A stretch of DNA of 64,000 nt from Sva-07 sp964592115. GTDB lineage: Bacteria; Actinomycetota; Acidimicrobiia; Acidimicrobiales; Ilumatobacteraceae. The notes under the pieces were generated by a model. It had not been told where the DNA came from and made no database searches. It worked only from the letters and a program-made list of their open reading frames with translations. A program made the translations under genes and the position numbers. Every line of letters begins with the position of its first letter. Position 1 is the stretch's first letter. Below, piece by piece: positions 8,092 through 16,790 of the stretch. The stretch spans positions 1 through 64,000 of the forward strand of contig CAZQCP010000003.1 in NCBI GenBank assembly GCA_964592115.1, written 5' to 3'.

Positions 8092-8892
8092 TCAGGAATG
8101 GATGGCGCCGCTGGCGTCTCTCAACGAGGGGGCGGCACGGCCGGTGCGGCGGGCGATGATCTCCGCGCAGATCGACACGGCCGTCTCCTCGGGGGTGCGA
8201 GCGCCGATGTCCAACCCGATCGGTGACATGAGTCGGTCGAGCTGTTCGGGTGCGACGCCTGCATCGAGGAGTCGTGCGGTGCGGCGATCGTGCGTCGAGC
8301 GACTGCCCATCACGCCGATGTAGCCGACGCGCGTGGCGAGCGCGCCTTGCACGGCGGGCACGTCGAACTTCGGGTCGTGCGTCAAGATGCACACGGCGTC
8401 GCGCGGTGCGAGCTCGTGACCGTGCTCCTCGAACACCGGGCCGGGCCACGTGACCTTGACCTCGTCGGCCATCGGGAAGCGGCGCCGGGTGGCGAACACC
8501 TCTCGGGCATCGCAGACGGTCACCCGGTAGCCGAGCACCTTGGCGACCCGGGCGAGGGCGGCGGTGAAGTCGACCGCACCGAAGATCCACATCTGTGGTG
8601 GCGGGGCGTGCGACTCGACGAAGACCTTCACCGTCGGCTGGTCGATCAGGTCCTCGGGCGTCGTCTGTCCCTCGGGGCCGTAGTGCCGCACGCCTGACTG
8701 CGCCGCTTCGAGCTCGGCGAGGGCATCGCGGGCCACGACCCGGTCGAGCTCCGGATGGCCCAGTGAACCGCGCGGTGGTCGGTCGGGGGCGACGAGCAAC
8801 TTGGCACCGGTGTGGGGCCCATCGATCACCGTCGCCAGCGCGACCGGATCGTCGGCGCGCAGCCGGGCCGCGAACTCCTCGAACAGTCTCAC
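8092..8892 (-). CDS. XdhC-family protein with C-terminal Rossmann domain
   Basis: 266 residues. GTG 8892 overlaps the previous stop (GTGA), indicating coupled translation. The N-terminal part resembles the XdhC/CoxI domain (DDPVALATVIDGPHTGAKLLV). The C-terminal part (about residues 105-255) is the XdhC Rossmann domain: WIFGAVDFTAALARVAKVLGY, VCDAREVFATRRRFP, ILTHDPKFDVPAV and YIGVMGSRSTHDRR. XdhC proteins carry molybdenum cofactor and help its sulfuration before insertion into xanthine-dehydrogenase-family enzymes (family knowledge). Last gene of the CoxD-CoxE-XdhC-XdhC operon. Confidence 0.9.
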   Translation of the reverse strand: MRLFEEFAARLRADDPVALATVIDGPHTGAKLLVAPDRPPRGSLGHPELDRVVARDALAELEAAQSGVRHYGPEGQTTPEDLIDQPTVKVFVESHAPPPQMWIFGAVDFTAALARVAKVLGYRVTVCDAREVFATRRRFPMADEVKVTWPGPVFEEHGHELAPRDAVCILTHDPKFDVPAVQGALATRVGYIGVMGSRSTHDRRTARLLDAGVAPEQLDRLMSPIGLDIGARTPEETAVSICAEIIARRTGRAAPSLRDASGAIHS

Positions 8893-9206
8893 CAGTCGAG
8901 CTCTTCGATGTACAGGTGGATGGTTCCGCCGCACGTCAGACCGACGGCGAACGCTTCGTCGTCGGAGTAGCCGAACGTGACGATCCCCGGTCCCCGCTCG
9001 CCGGACAAGACGGCGAGCGCCTCGCCGACCACCGCGCCTTCGACGCAGCCGCCGCTGACGCTGCCCGCGACCTCGCCGGATCCGGCGACCGCCATCGCCG
9101 CGCCGGGCCCACGCGGGCCGGATCCCTCGACGTCGACGACCCGCGCGACGGCGACCCGTTCGCCGGCGCGCTGCCACCGTTCGATGTCATCCAGCAGATC
9201 CTGCAT
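8889..9206 (-). CDS. Short XdhC/CoxI-domain protein
   Basis: 105 residues, starting at ATG 9206 with an AAGGAG ribosome binding site about six nt upstream. The whole product is one XdhC/CoxI domain: VAVARVVDVEGSGPRGPGAAMAV, then GSVSGGCVEGAVVGEA, where the Cys is the residue proposed in XdhC proteins to bind Mo-cofactor, and GLTCGGTIHLYIE. It has no Rossmann domain; that is supplied by the overlapping next gene. The pair probably forms a two-polypeptide Mo-cofactor insertion factor. Confidence 0.88.
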   Translation of the reverse strand: MQDLLDDIERWQRAGERVAVARVVDVEGSGPRGPGAAMAVAGSGEVAGSVSGGCVEGAVVGEALAVLSGERGPGIVTFGYSDDEAFAVGLTCGGTIHLYIEELDW

Positions 9207-9279
9207 CTCGTCTCCTTTGTCGAATGTGGGACGGTCCGCACCGTCTGTGCGCCGTTCCGTCCATCTTCTCCACTGCTCG

Positions 9280-10479
9280 TCAGGTCTCGCCGATCGTTCT
9301 CGCCAGGGTCTCCATCGCGGCGACCGAGTGTCCCTCGACGAAACGGTCAACGTATGGGAGGGCCGCCGCCATTCCCCGCGCCAGCGGGGCGTAGCCCGGT
9401 GTGACCTTCAGCGGGTTCACCCAGATCAGGCGGTGGGTGACCCGCTGGAGGCGCTGCATCTCGGCGGCCAACTCGTCGGGATCGCCACGATCCCAGCCGT
9501 CCGACAAGATCACGACGATCGAGTTGCGCGCCATGCCGCGCACGCCCCACTCGTCGTTGAACTGGCGCAGCCCGGCCCCGAGCCGTGTGCCACCGCTCCA
9601 GTCGGCGACCCGCCGGCCAGCGGCGCGCAGGGCGATGTCGGGATCGCGGCTCGTGAGCTCGCGGGTGATGCGAGTCAGCCGTGTGCCGAGGGCGAACGCC
9701 TCGACCTTCTGGCGGCCGGCAACTGCGGCATGGACGAAGCGCAGCAGACCGCGGGCGTACGGTTCCATCGATCCGCTGACGTCGAGGAGCAGCACGAGTC
9801 GGCGCAAGCGAGGGGTCGAAACCGAGAAGTGGCGTTCGATCGGTTCGCCGCCGGCGCGCAGCGTCGCCCGCACCGTGCGCCGGATGTCGGGACGTGATGT
9901 GCGCCGTCGCGTCGGCCCGAGGCGCAGCGATGCCCGCGGTGATCCGACGAGGCGCAGGCGGGTCATGAGCTGTTGCGCCTCGATCAGCTCGTGGTCGCTG
10001 TAGTCGGCGAAGTCCTTCTGGCGCAACACCTCGGTGGCCGAGAACCGCAGTTCGATGGTGTCGCTGTCACGTTCCGCCGCATCGTCGCTGTCGTCGTTGG
10101 ATTCGTCGTCATCGTCCACGGCGATCGTGACCGAGATGGTCTCGGGATCGGGCTCGTCGGCTGCGCTCGCCGTGCGTGCCTCGAAGTACACGGCGAAGGC
10201 CCGGTCGTAGAGGGTGATGTCCTCCGGGCGCCGCACGAGCGTTGCTCGGCCCGCCCAGTACGTAGCTTCCCGATCGTCGATCCCGGTCGCCTGCAACGCC
10301 TCGCTGTAGGTCATCGTGCAGCTCGTCGGCACGCTCAGACCGGCGCCGCGCAGCACCTGGGAGAAGGCGACGGCGATCTCGGCCGGCGTCGCGCGCACCC
10401 CGAGACCGGGCCCATCGTCACGTTGGGGGCCGTCCCCGGTGTGACGCGGCGTGGACGCAGCCATCGGACCCGACGTCAC
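9280..10479 (-). CDS. VWA-domain CoxE-like protein
   Basis: 399 residues, GTG start overlapping the upstream stop (GTGA). The N-terminal 130 residues are helical and end in a very acidic linker (DDDDESNDDSDD). The C-terminal VWA domain has the metal-ion-dependent adhesion site DVSGSM (about residue 227), with SGGTRLGAGL and VVILSDGWDRGDPDEL. CoxE works with the MoxR ATPase CoxD to build or sulfurate the active site of CO-dehydrogenase-type enzymes (family knowledge). Its position directly after the CoxD-like gene fits this. Confidence 0.9.
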   Translation of the reverse strand: MTSGPMAASTPRHTGDGPQRDDGPGLGVRATPAEIAVAFSQVLRGAGLSVPTSCTMTYSEALQATGIDDREATYWAGRATLVRRPEDITLYDRAFAVYFEARTASAADEPDPETISVTIAVDDDDESNDDSDDAAERDSDTIELRFSATEVLRQKDFADYSDHELIEAQQLMTRLRLVGSPRASLRLGPTRRRTSRPDIRRTVRATLRAGGEPIERHFSVSTPRLRRLVLLLDVSGSMEPYARGLLRFVHAAVAGRQKVEAFALGTRLTRITRELTSRDPDIALRAAGRRVADWSGGTRLGAGLRQFNDEWGVRGMARNSIVVILSDGWDRGDPDELAAEMQRLQRVTHRLIWVNPLKVTPGYAPLARGMAAALPYVDRFVEGHSVAAMETLARTIGET

Positions 10480-11417
10480 GCTTCAGGGATCGTCAGCTGT
10501 CCGGGCGATTCGCGTCGGGCCCGCGCCGCTTCGGCGGCTCGCTTGACGACGTCGGCGATGCCGTGTTGCTCGACGCGCTGGTGGTCCTCGCGGTACTTGA
10601 GCACCGTGCCGAGCGTGTGGGCCACGACGTCGTCGTCGAGCTCGGTCGCGCCGAGGCGACCGAGCGCCATCGCCCAATCGATCGTTTCGGCGACGCCCGG
10701 CGGCTTGTACAAGTTGAGCTCGCGGAGTTGCTCGACGGCCGCAGCCACTTGGCGGGCGAGGCGGTGATCGACATCGGGCACGCGCAGCTCGACGATCGCC
10801 ACTTCGCGGTCGAAGCCGGGGTGCTCGACCCAGTGGTACAAGCAGCGCCGCTTGAGCGCGTCGTGGACGTCGCGTGTGCGGTTCGACGTGAGGATCACGA
10901 TCGGCGGCCGCTCGGCGCGGTAGACGCCGATCTCGGGGATCGTGATCTGATAGTCGGACAGCACTTCGAGCAGGTACGCCTCGAACTCGTCGTCGGCGCG
11001 GTCGATCTCGTCGATCAGCAAGACCGGCGGCGGTCCCTCGACCGGCTCGATCGCCCGCAGCAGCGCCCGCTTGATGAGGAAGCGCTCGCCGTACAGCTCG
11101 GCTTCGAGATCGACGGCCGAGCGGCTCGACGTCTCCCCGGTCGCTTCGGCGGCGCGCAGGTGGAGGAGCTGGCGGGCGTAGTCCCAGTCGTACACGGCCT
11201 GGGACACGTCGATGCCCTCGTAACACTGGAGGCGGATCAGCTGCGCCCCGGTCGCCGCGGCGAGCGTCTTGGCGAGCTCGGTCTTACCGACGCCCGCCTC
11301 GCCCTCGAGCAGCAGCGGGCGCTGCAGGGTCATCGCCAAGAACACGGCGGTCGCGATCCCGTCGTCGGGGAGGTACCCGTGCCGCGACAGCGCGCCGGCG
11401 ACCGTGGACGGTGTCAT
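10476..11417 (-). CDS. CoxD-like MoxR AAA+ ATPase
   Basis: 313 residues from ATG 11417. AAA+ motifs: LLEGEAGVGKTELAK (Walker A, about residue 37), VLLIDEIDRADDEFEAYLLE (Walker B) and VILTSNRTRD (sensor 1), with CLYHWVEHPGFDRE typical of CoxD. It leads a four-gene operon with a CoxE-like VWA protein and two XdhC-type proteins. TAGCGT (11425-11430) lies 7 nt before the start codon, so the transcript may be leaderless; GGAG in that gap could also serve as a ribosome site. An open frame reaching 12563 is spurious, crossing the divergent debranching enzyme. Confidence 0.9.
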   Translation of the reverse strand: MTPSTVAGALSRHGYLPDDGIATAVFLAMTLQRPLLLEGEAGVGKTELAKTLAAATGAQLIRLQCYEGIDVSQAVYDWDYARQLLHLRAAEATGETSSRSAVDLEAELYGERFLIKRALLRAIEPVEGPPPVLLIDEIDRADDEFEAYLLEVLSDYQITIPEIGVYRAERPPIVILTSNRTRDVHDALKRRCLYHWVEHPGFDREVAIVELRVPDVDHRLARQVAAAVEQLRELNLYKPPGVAETIDWAMALGRLGATELDDDVVAHTLGTVLKYREDHQRVEQHGIADVVKRAAEAARARRESPGQLTIPEA

Positions 11418-11424
11418 CGCTCCG

Positions 11425-11430
11425 ACGCTA
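11425..11430 (-). promoter_or_regulatory. -10-like TAGCGT for the CoxD-CoxE-XdhC operon
   Basis: TANNNT hexamer ending 7 nt before ATG 11417; fits a leaderless or near-leaderless actinobacterial promoter. Confidence 0.4.
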
Positions 11431-11486
11431 GCTGCAACGACTGGTCGGGCCTCACGCCGGCCCGGTGGATACGGCATCATGGTGCG

Positions 11487-13307
11487 GTGTCGGAGCGCTT
11501 CCCCCTCGCGGTGCACGCGCCGCACGCCGAGCGCGTCACCGTGACGGTCGACGGGAGCGACGGTGAGGTCGAGCTGATGCAGGCGGCGTCGGGCGAGTGG
11601 GTTGGCGACGTGCCGCTCGGGTGTCGGTACGTGTTGCTCCTCGACGGGTGGCAGCCCGTGCTCGATCCGAGCGCGACCGCCGTATGGTTTCCGCCCGGTC
11701 ACTCGCGCGCCGCGAACCGTCCAGGTGGCTCGGTCGACCGGGCGACGTTTCCTCGCGCTGTCGCCCGACCCTGGCCAGCGTCGCGTCCGCAGCGTCGCAC
11801 GACCCGGCCGCTGGCGGTCTACGAGGCGCACGTCCGCGGGATGACGCGGCGGCGAGTGCGGCCCGACGGCGGCACCTACCGTGCACTCGTCGACGAGCTG
11901 CCGCGCCTCGCATCGCTCGGCGTGTCGGTACTCGAACTGCTGCCGGTCCATCAGTTCGATCCCGACGAAGGCAACTACTGGGGCTACATGCCGGTCGTGT
12001 TCGGCGCGCTCCACGAGCAGTACGCAGCAGGCGGAGATGCAGCAGGTGGAGATGCGGTCGACGAGTTCGTGGACCTCGTGGCGGCTGCCCACGACCACGA
12101 CATCGAGGTCTGGCTGGACGTCGTCGTCAACCACACGAGCGAATCCGACGCCGATGGCCCGACGTACACGCTGCGCGCGCTCGACGATCGCGGCTACTAC
12201 GCGACGCGTCCCGACGGCACGTACCTCGACGACACGGGGACCGGCAACATGATCGACGTGTGCCAGGCGCCGGCGCGCCGCTTGATCGTCGACGCGCTCG
12301 ATCGACTGGCCGACCTCGGTGTCGACGGCTTTCGGTTCGACCTCGCCGCGGTGCTCGCCCGCGAGCCCGATGTGGTGACGGCGATCGGTGACTGGGCCGA
12401 GCGGCGCGGTGTCCGGCTGATCGCCGAGCCGTGGGACCTGTCGCGCTATCTCCTCGGCCCCGACTTCCCCGACGCTCGCTGGATGCAGTGGAACGGTGAG
12501 TTCCGCGATGACCTCCGTGGCTTCCTGCGTGGTGAACCGGGGATGGTCCCGGCCGCGATGCACCGCATCGGCGGGAGTTCCGATCTATTCGATCGCCCAT
12601 CGCGCTCCGTCAACTTCCTCACGGCGCACGACGGATTCACGCTGTACGACCTCGTGTCGTACGACCGTTCGCACAACCTCGCCAATGGATGGGACGGCAG
12701 CGACGGGCACCACGACAACCGCTCGTGGAACTGTGGCTGGGAGGGCGATGAGGGCGTGCCCGACGAGGTGCTCACCCTGCGGCGTCGCCAGATGCGCAAC
12801 GCGTGGTGCCTGCTCCTGCTCAGCCGTGGCGTGCCGATGTGGGCTGCCGGTGACGAGTTCGCCCGCACCCAGGGCGGCAACAACAACGCCTACAACCAGG
12901 ACAACGAGACGTCGTGGCTCGACTGGGAGCGGGCGGCGGACTTCGCCGACCTGGAACGCTTCGTGGGAGCGCTGCTCGCGCTGCGCGCACGGACACCCGG
13001 CCTCGCCGAACCCGACAGCGCCGAGCCGATGGTCTTCATCGGTGCCCACGGTGATCCCGATGTGTCTACGGAGTCACGCTCGCTCGGCTGGCGCGTCGGC
13101 GACGTGTGCGTCATCGCCAACGCTTGGTGGGAGCCGGTGACGTTCGAGGTGTTCGCGGGCGGGCCCTGGCGCCGGACGTTCGACACCACCGCCGAGGACG
13201 GACGCGGCGACGGTGCGCTCGTCAGCGATGAGGTCGTCGTCGGTGCCCGTTCGGCGGTCATCCTGACCCGAGACGCGGGGGACACGGTCCCAACACTGTT
13301 TGTGTGA
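11487..13307 (+). CDS. glgX: Glycogen debranching enzyme, GlgX/isoamylase-type GH13
   Basis: 606 residues from GTG 11487, the first in-frame start giving a complete N-terminal beta domain. Residues 1-95 look like a reduced CBM48; the TIM barrel follows. GH13 motifs: DVVVNH (region I), GFRFDLAAV with the nucleophile Asp, IAEPWD with the acid/base Glu, and FLTAHDGFTLYDL (region IV). GGNNNAYNQDNETSWLDW is characteristic of debranching enzymes that cut alpha-1,6 branches. It is about 100 residues shorter than usual GlgX. The stop codon lies within a palindrome (13298-13346). Confidence 0.88.
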   Translation: MSERFPLAVHAPHAERVTVTVDGSDGEVELMQAASGEWVGDVPLGCRYVLLLDGWQPVLDPSATAVWFPPGHSRAANRPGGSVDRATFPRAVARPWPASRPQRRTTRPLAVYEAHVRGMTRRRVRPDGGTYRALVDELPRLASLGVSVLELLPVHQFDPDEGNYWGYMPVVFGALHEQYAAGGDAAGGDAVDEFVDLVAAAHDHDIEVWLDVVVNHTSESDADGPTYTLRALDDRGYYATRPDGTYLDDTGTGNMIDVCQAPARRLIVDALDRLADLGVDGFRFDLAAVLAREPDVVTAIGDWAERRGVRLIAEPWDLSRYLLGPDFPDARWMQWNGEFRDDLRGFLRGEPGMVPAAMHRIGGSSDLFDRPSRSVNFLTAHDGFTLYDLVSYDRSHNLANGWDGSDGHHDNRSWNCGWEGDEGVPDEVLTLRRRQMRNAWCLLLLSRGVPMWAAGDEFARTQGGNNNAYNQDNETSWLDWERAADFADLERFVGALLALRARTPGLAEPDSAEPMVFIGAHGDPDVSTESRSLGWRVGDVCVIANAWWEPVTFEVFAGGPWRRTFDTTAEDGRGDGALVSDEVVVGARSAVILTRDAGDTVPTLFV

Positions 13308-13346
13308 GCGAATCCACGCGAATCGCGCAGAATCGCTCACACAAAC
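13298..13346. repeat. Family E palindrome at the glgX stop codon
   Basis: Perfect 14-nt arms GTTTGTGTGAGCGA (13298-13311) and TCGCTCACACAAAC (13333-13346), with a smaller palindrome around CGCGAATCGCG inside. The first arm contains the glgX TGA. It lies between convergent genes, so it probably terminates transcription. A decayed half-copy (GCAAATCGCGCAGGATCG) is visible at 1813-1830. Confidence 0.75.
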
Positions 13347-13392
13347 CGCCCGCTGGGCCGCGCTGGCGCGGGCGGGCTGGCTGTGCCCATGG

Positions 13393-14880
13393 CTACGAGT
13401 CGAAGCCGAGGCCCATGCGGTCGAGCGTGCGCAGCCAGGCGTTGCGCTTGCCGGTCTTGTCCTCGCGATCCATCGACCATCGCGTCGCTTGGATGCCGAT
13501 GAAGCGGAACGGCTCGGGCGGGAACGGCAACGGCTTCGCTCGTACGAAGTCAGTTTTCGTGGCGATCGACTTGCGGCCGGCGAGGAGGTCGAGCATCGTC
13601 GTGGCCGCGAAGCGCGTGGCGGCCACCCCGAGGCCCGTGTAGCCGACGGCGTACGCGACGCGGTCCGACAACGCCTTGCCGAAGAACACCGAGAACCTCG
13701 TGCTCGTGTCGATCGCCCCACCCCACGTGTGGGTGAACGCCACGTCGCTGAGCTCCGGGAACGTCTGGAAGAAGTGCTGCGACAGCTTGGCCCACGTCTC
13801 GGGGCGGCTCTCGAGCTCGGTCGACACCTTCGACCGCCAGAAGTAGATGGCGTCGTATCCACCCCACAGGATCCGGTTGTCCGCGGTCAGCCGGTAGTAG
13901 TGGAACTGGTTCGTGATGTCGGACAGCCCCTGGCGCCCGCGCCACCCGATGCGACCGAGCTGCTCGGCGGTCAGCGGCTCGGTGACGAGGCAGTAGTCGT
14001 ACACCGGCACCATGTACTGCCGGATGCGCTTGAGCAGCGGGCGGTCGGCGTTCGTGCCGAGCACCGCGTGCTTGGCGCGGATGGTGCCGAGCGGCGTGGT
14101 GACGGCGACACCGCTGCCGTCCTTGTCGACGGACGTCGCCTTGGAGTGTTCGTAGATGCGCACGCCGAGCGACTCCGCCACCCGCTTGAGCTCCCACGCC
14201 AGCTTCGCCGGGTCGACCAGCGCCGCCCGGTCCATGCGGTACAGACCGCCCGTGTAGGTCGGGGAGTCGATCTCGGCACGCATCGCCTCGGCGTCGAACC
14301 AGCGGACGCGCTGTCCGAGCGAGCGCAGCAAGTCGTGTTCCTCGCGCAGCTCATCGAGATACGACGGGGGATGGGTGGTGGTGGCCACGTCGATCACGCC
14401 GTTGCGCTCGTAGTCACAGTCGATCGCGTAGCGCTCGATCGACGCTTCGATCTCGTTGAGGTTGCGCAGACCGAGGTCCTCGAGCACGTCGAGCTCGTCT
14501 GGGTGGCGGGACAACCCGTTGGCGACCCCGTGGGTCAGCGACGCTTCCATGAAGCCGCCGTTGCGCCCGCTCGCCGCGCCGCCGACCTCGCCCTTGTCGA
14601 TGAGCACGACGTCGCGGGACGGGTCGCGCTCCTTCGCGACGACGGCGGTCCACAGCCCGGTGTACCCACCGCCGACGATGCAGAGGTCGCAGTGTTCGTC
14701 GCGTACGAGCGTCGGATTGGACTCGGGGATCTCAATGTTCTCCAGCCAGAACGGATACGGCTCGGCATCGGCGATCGCGTCGAGCGCGAGCTGGCTGTAC
14801 TCCGCGCTGGCATCGTGCGCGCTGGCATCGTGAAGGTCGCCGTTGCGGCCGTCCAGGTCGTCGAAGCTCGTGTCGCTCAT
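13393..14880 (-). CDS. FAD-dependent oxidoreductase, DAO family (PuuB-like)
   Basis: 495 residues from ATG 14880. The FAD Rossmann motif is CDLCIVGGGYTGLWTAVVAKE (about residues 66-86), followed by VLIDKGEVGGAASGRNGGF, typical of the DAO/gamma-glutamylputrescine oxidase group, and the C-terminal GYTGLGVAATRFAATTMLDL. Such enzymes oxidise an amine substrate with O2 or another acceptor; the actual substrate is unknown. Residues 18-26 (HDASAHDAS) come from a 15-nt tandem duplication (14805-14834). Divergent from the SDR gene, with a family B palindrome between the two starts. Confidence 0.85.
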   Translation of the reverse strand: MSDTSFDDLDGRNGDLHDASAHDASAEYSQLALDAIADAEPYPFWLENIEIPESNPTLVRDEHCDLCIVGGGYTGLWTAVVAKERDPSRDVVLIDKGEVGGAASGRNGGFMEASLTHGVANGLSRHPDELDVLEDLGLRNLNEIEASIERYAIDCDYERNGVIDVATTTHPPSYLDELREEHDLLRSLGQRVRWFDAEAMRAEIDSPTYTGGLYRMDRAALVDPAKLAWELKRVAESLGVRIYEHSKATSVDKDGSGVAVTTPLGTIRAKHAVLGTNADRPLLKRIRQYMVPVYDYCLVTEPLTAEQLGRIGWRGRQGLSDITNQFHYYRLTADNRILWGGYDAIYFWRSKVSTELESRPETWAKLSQHFFQTFPELSDVAFTHTWGGAIDTSTRFSVFFGKALSDRVAYAVGYTGLGVAATRFAATTMLDLLAGRKSIATKTDFVRAKPLPFPPEPFRFIGIQATRWSMDREDKTGKRNAWLRTLDRMGLGFDS

Positions 14881-14911
14881 GCTCTCACTGGCCGGCGATC
14901 GTACCGCGCCG

Positions 14912-14964
14912 CCCAAATGTGTCCGTCCGTTGCCGGCCAGCGGCACGGAACGGACAGATTTGGG
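14912..14964. repeat. Family B palindrome, copy 1 (divergent promoter region)
   Basis: Arms CCCAAATGTGTCCGT (14912-14926) and ACGGACAGATTTGGG (14950-14964) pair with one mismatch; an inner GC-rich hairpin (CCGTTGCCG / CGGCACGG) fills the centre. It lies between two divergent starts rather than at a stop. Its right arm offers CGGACA as a possible -35 for the SDR gene. Confidence 0.7.
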
Positions 14965-14980
14965 GTCGAGCGCGTACGGT
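14951..14980 (+). promoter_or_regulatory. Candidate promoter of the SDR gene, using a repeat arm
   Basis: CGGACA (14951-14956, inside a family B arm), an 18-nt spacer and TACGGT (14975-14980), which ends 6 nt before ATG 14987. This spacing implies a leaderless mRNA. Confidence 0.4.
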
Positions 14981-14986
14981 GTCGGG

Positions 14987-15715
14987 ATGGATCTGGGGAT
15001 CAGCGGACGACGGGCAGCGGTCGCGGCGGGGACGTCGGGACTGGGGTTGGCGACGGCGGTGGCGTTGGCGAGCGAAGGCGTGCACGTGGCGATCTGTGGC
15101 CGCGACGAGGCGCGCCTTGCGCAGGCGGCCGAGACCGTCGGCCACGGATGCGTGCCACTCGTCGGCGACGTGTCGACGCCGGATGGAGCGGCAGCGTTCG
15201 TCGCCGCGGCTGCCGATGCGCTCGGTGCGGTCGACATCCTCGTGCCGAACGCCGGTGGCCCACCACCGGGCAACTTCGCCTCGACGCCGATCGACGCCTA
15301 TCCGTCGGCGATCGACCTCAACTTGATGTCGGTCGTCGCGATGTGCAAAGCCGCCGTACCGCCGATGCAGGAGCGGCGCTGGGGCCGCGTCGTGGCCATC
15401 ACGTCGTTGTCGGTGCGCCAGCCGATGGCCAACCTGATCCTGTCGAACACGGCCCGCGCCGGGGCGACAGCCTTCTTGAAGACGCTGGCGCTCGAGGTGG
15501 CGGGCGACGGGGTGACGGTCAACAGCGTCCAGCCGGGCCTCCATCGCACCCCGCGGGTGGAACAGCTCTACGGTGGCGATGGCGCGGCGTCGATGCGCAT
15601 GGGTGAAGCCGCCGACTTCGGCCAGATCGTCGCCTTCTTGTGCTCGGAGCAGGCCAAGTTCACCACCGGGCTCGGCCTCCACGTCGACGGCGGCTCCTAC
15701 CTGGCCCTCCAGTAA
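14987..15715 (+). CDS. SDR-family oxidoreductase lacking the usual Tyr/Lys
   Basis: 242 residues. The Rossmann fold is clear: AAGTSGLGLATAVALASEG (cofactor loop), GDVSTPDGAA and VPNAGGPPPG (the NAG motif). At the catalytic helix the usual S-x12-Y-x3-K reads TSLSVRQPMANLILSNTARA, so the Ser is present but Tyr and Lys are replaced (Ser/Asn and Arg). This sub-pattern exists in some divergent SDRs, whose activity is poorly known. ATG 14987 follows TACGGT by 6 nt. The stop abuts a family A element. Confidence 0.8.
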   Translation: MDLGISGRRAAVAAGTSGLGLATAVALASEGVHVAICGRDEARLAQAAETVGHGCVPLVGDVSTPDGAAAFVAAAADALGAVDILVPNAGGPPPGNFASTPIDAYPSAIDLNLMSVVAMCKAAVPPMQERRWGRVVAITSLSVRQPMANLILSNTARAGATAFLKTLALEVAGDGVTVNSVQPGLHRTPRVEQLYGGDGAASMRMGEAADFGQIVAFLCSEQAKFTTGLGLHVDGGSYLALQ

Positions 15716-15827
15716 CCGGGATTGCATCCGGGGTCAGAGCCCAGATGCAACAGGAAGCGAGGCGCGCGTGGGCTCACCCGTCGTGTGTTCGGTTGCATCT
15801 GGGGTCTGACCCCGGATGCAATCCCGG
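15716..15827. repeat. Family A BIME-like inverted pair, copy 1
   Basis: Two 36-nt arms (15716-15751 and 15792-15827) are inverted copies differing at one base, separated by 40 nt. Each arm is itself nearly palindromic: TTGCATCC, a core GGGGTCAGAnCCC, then GATGCAA. It begins on the base after the SDR stop and ends 6 nt before the glycosyltransferase stop, so it fills the gap between convergent genes. Confidence 0.8.
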
Positions 15828-15833
15828 ATGCGA

Positions 15834-16790
15834 TCAGCCGTCGTAGTCCTCGCGCTTGGCGCGCAGGCGGAGCTCTTCGAGCACGCGCCGGCTGCCCGCT
15901 TGCAGGTCGGCGAGGAAGGCGACCGCCCAGATCTGGGCGGCGACCACGATCAGCAAGAAGCCGCCGAGGAGGCTTGGCACCCGGCTCGTGTACTCGTCTT
16001 CGAACAGGTAGAGGAACAACCACCGCAACAGCACGGCGACGCCGAGCAGGAACGGCACCGCACCGACCATGAAGAAGAACCGGAACGGCTTGTACATCGC
16101 GAAGCTGCGGATGATCGCCGACGCCGATCGCAAGACGTAGCGCGCGGTGCTCTTGACGAGGCGCGACTCCCGGGTCTTCGGGTTCACCCCGATCGGCACC
16201 GACACGACGGCGATGTCGTTCCAGCCGGCCTGGACGATCGTCTCCATCGTGTACGTGTAGCGACCGAACACCTGCACGCGCATCGCCGCGTCCCGGCTGT
16301 ACGCCCGAAAGCCGCTCGCCGCGTCGCGCACGCCCGTGCCGGAGAACCGGCGCACGACCGAGCTGCCGATGCGCTGGAGGACCTTCTTCGTGCGCGAGAA
16401 GTCGTCGACGTCCTTGATCGGGCGCTCACCGACGACCATGTCGGCGTCGCCCGACAGCACGGGAGCGACGAGGTCGGGGATCGACGACGCTCGATATTGG
16501 TTGTCAGCGTCGGTGTTGACGATCACCGTCGCGCCAGCGCGCAGGCAAGCGTCGAGGCCGGTCAGGAACGCCGCGGCCAACCCACGGTTGCGTCCGTGGC
16601 TGATGATGTGGTCGACGCCGAGCGAGCGGGCCACCTCGACGGTGCGATCGGTGCTGCCGTCGTCGATGACGAGCCACTCGACGACGTCGATGCCGGGCAC
16701 GTTGCGGGGAAGATCGGCGATCGTCTGCGGAAGCGTCGCTTCCTCGTTGAAGCACGGGATCTGGATGATCAGCTTGATCGGCCCGGACAT
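15834..16790 (-). CDS. GT2 glycosyltransferase, dolichol-phosphate-mannose-synthase-like
   Basis: 318 residues from ATG 16790, which overlaps the upstream stop by one base; a GTG at 16793 is equally coupled. GT-A motifs: IIQIPCFNEEATLPQTI, VIDDGSTDRT and VNTDADNQY (DXD-like), followed by RDAASGFRAYSRDAAM. Two hydrophobic segments at about residues 227-248 and 263-290 anchor the C-terminus. Such enzymes charge a polyprenyl phosphate with a sugar, or act in glycan assembly. Probable operon with the flippase-like protein and methyltransferase upstream. Confidence 0.87.
   Translation of the reverse strand: MSGPIKLIIQIPCFNEEATLPQTIADLPRNVPGIDVVEWLVIDDGSTDRTVEVARSLGVDHIISHGRNRGLAAAFLTGLDACLRAGATVIVNTDADNQYRASSIPDLVAPVLSGDADMVVGERPIKDVDDFSRTKKVLQRIGSSVVRRFSGTGVRDAASGFRAYSRDAAMRVQVFGRYTYTMETIVQAGWNDIAVVSVPIGVNPKTRESRLVKSTARYVLRSASAIIRSFAMYKPFRFFFMVGAVPFLLGVAVLLRWLFLYLFEDEYTSRVPSLLGGFLLIVVAAQIWAVAFLADLQAGSRRVLEELRLRAKREDYDG

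Noticed and set aside
15716..15827. CRISPR-like array
   Set aside because: Repeats are inverted, occur as isolated pairs, and have no regular spacer series or cas genes nearby.
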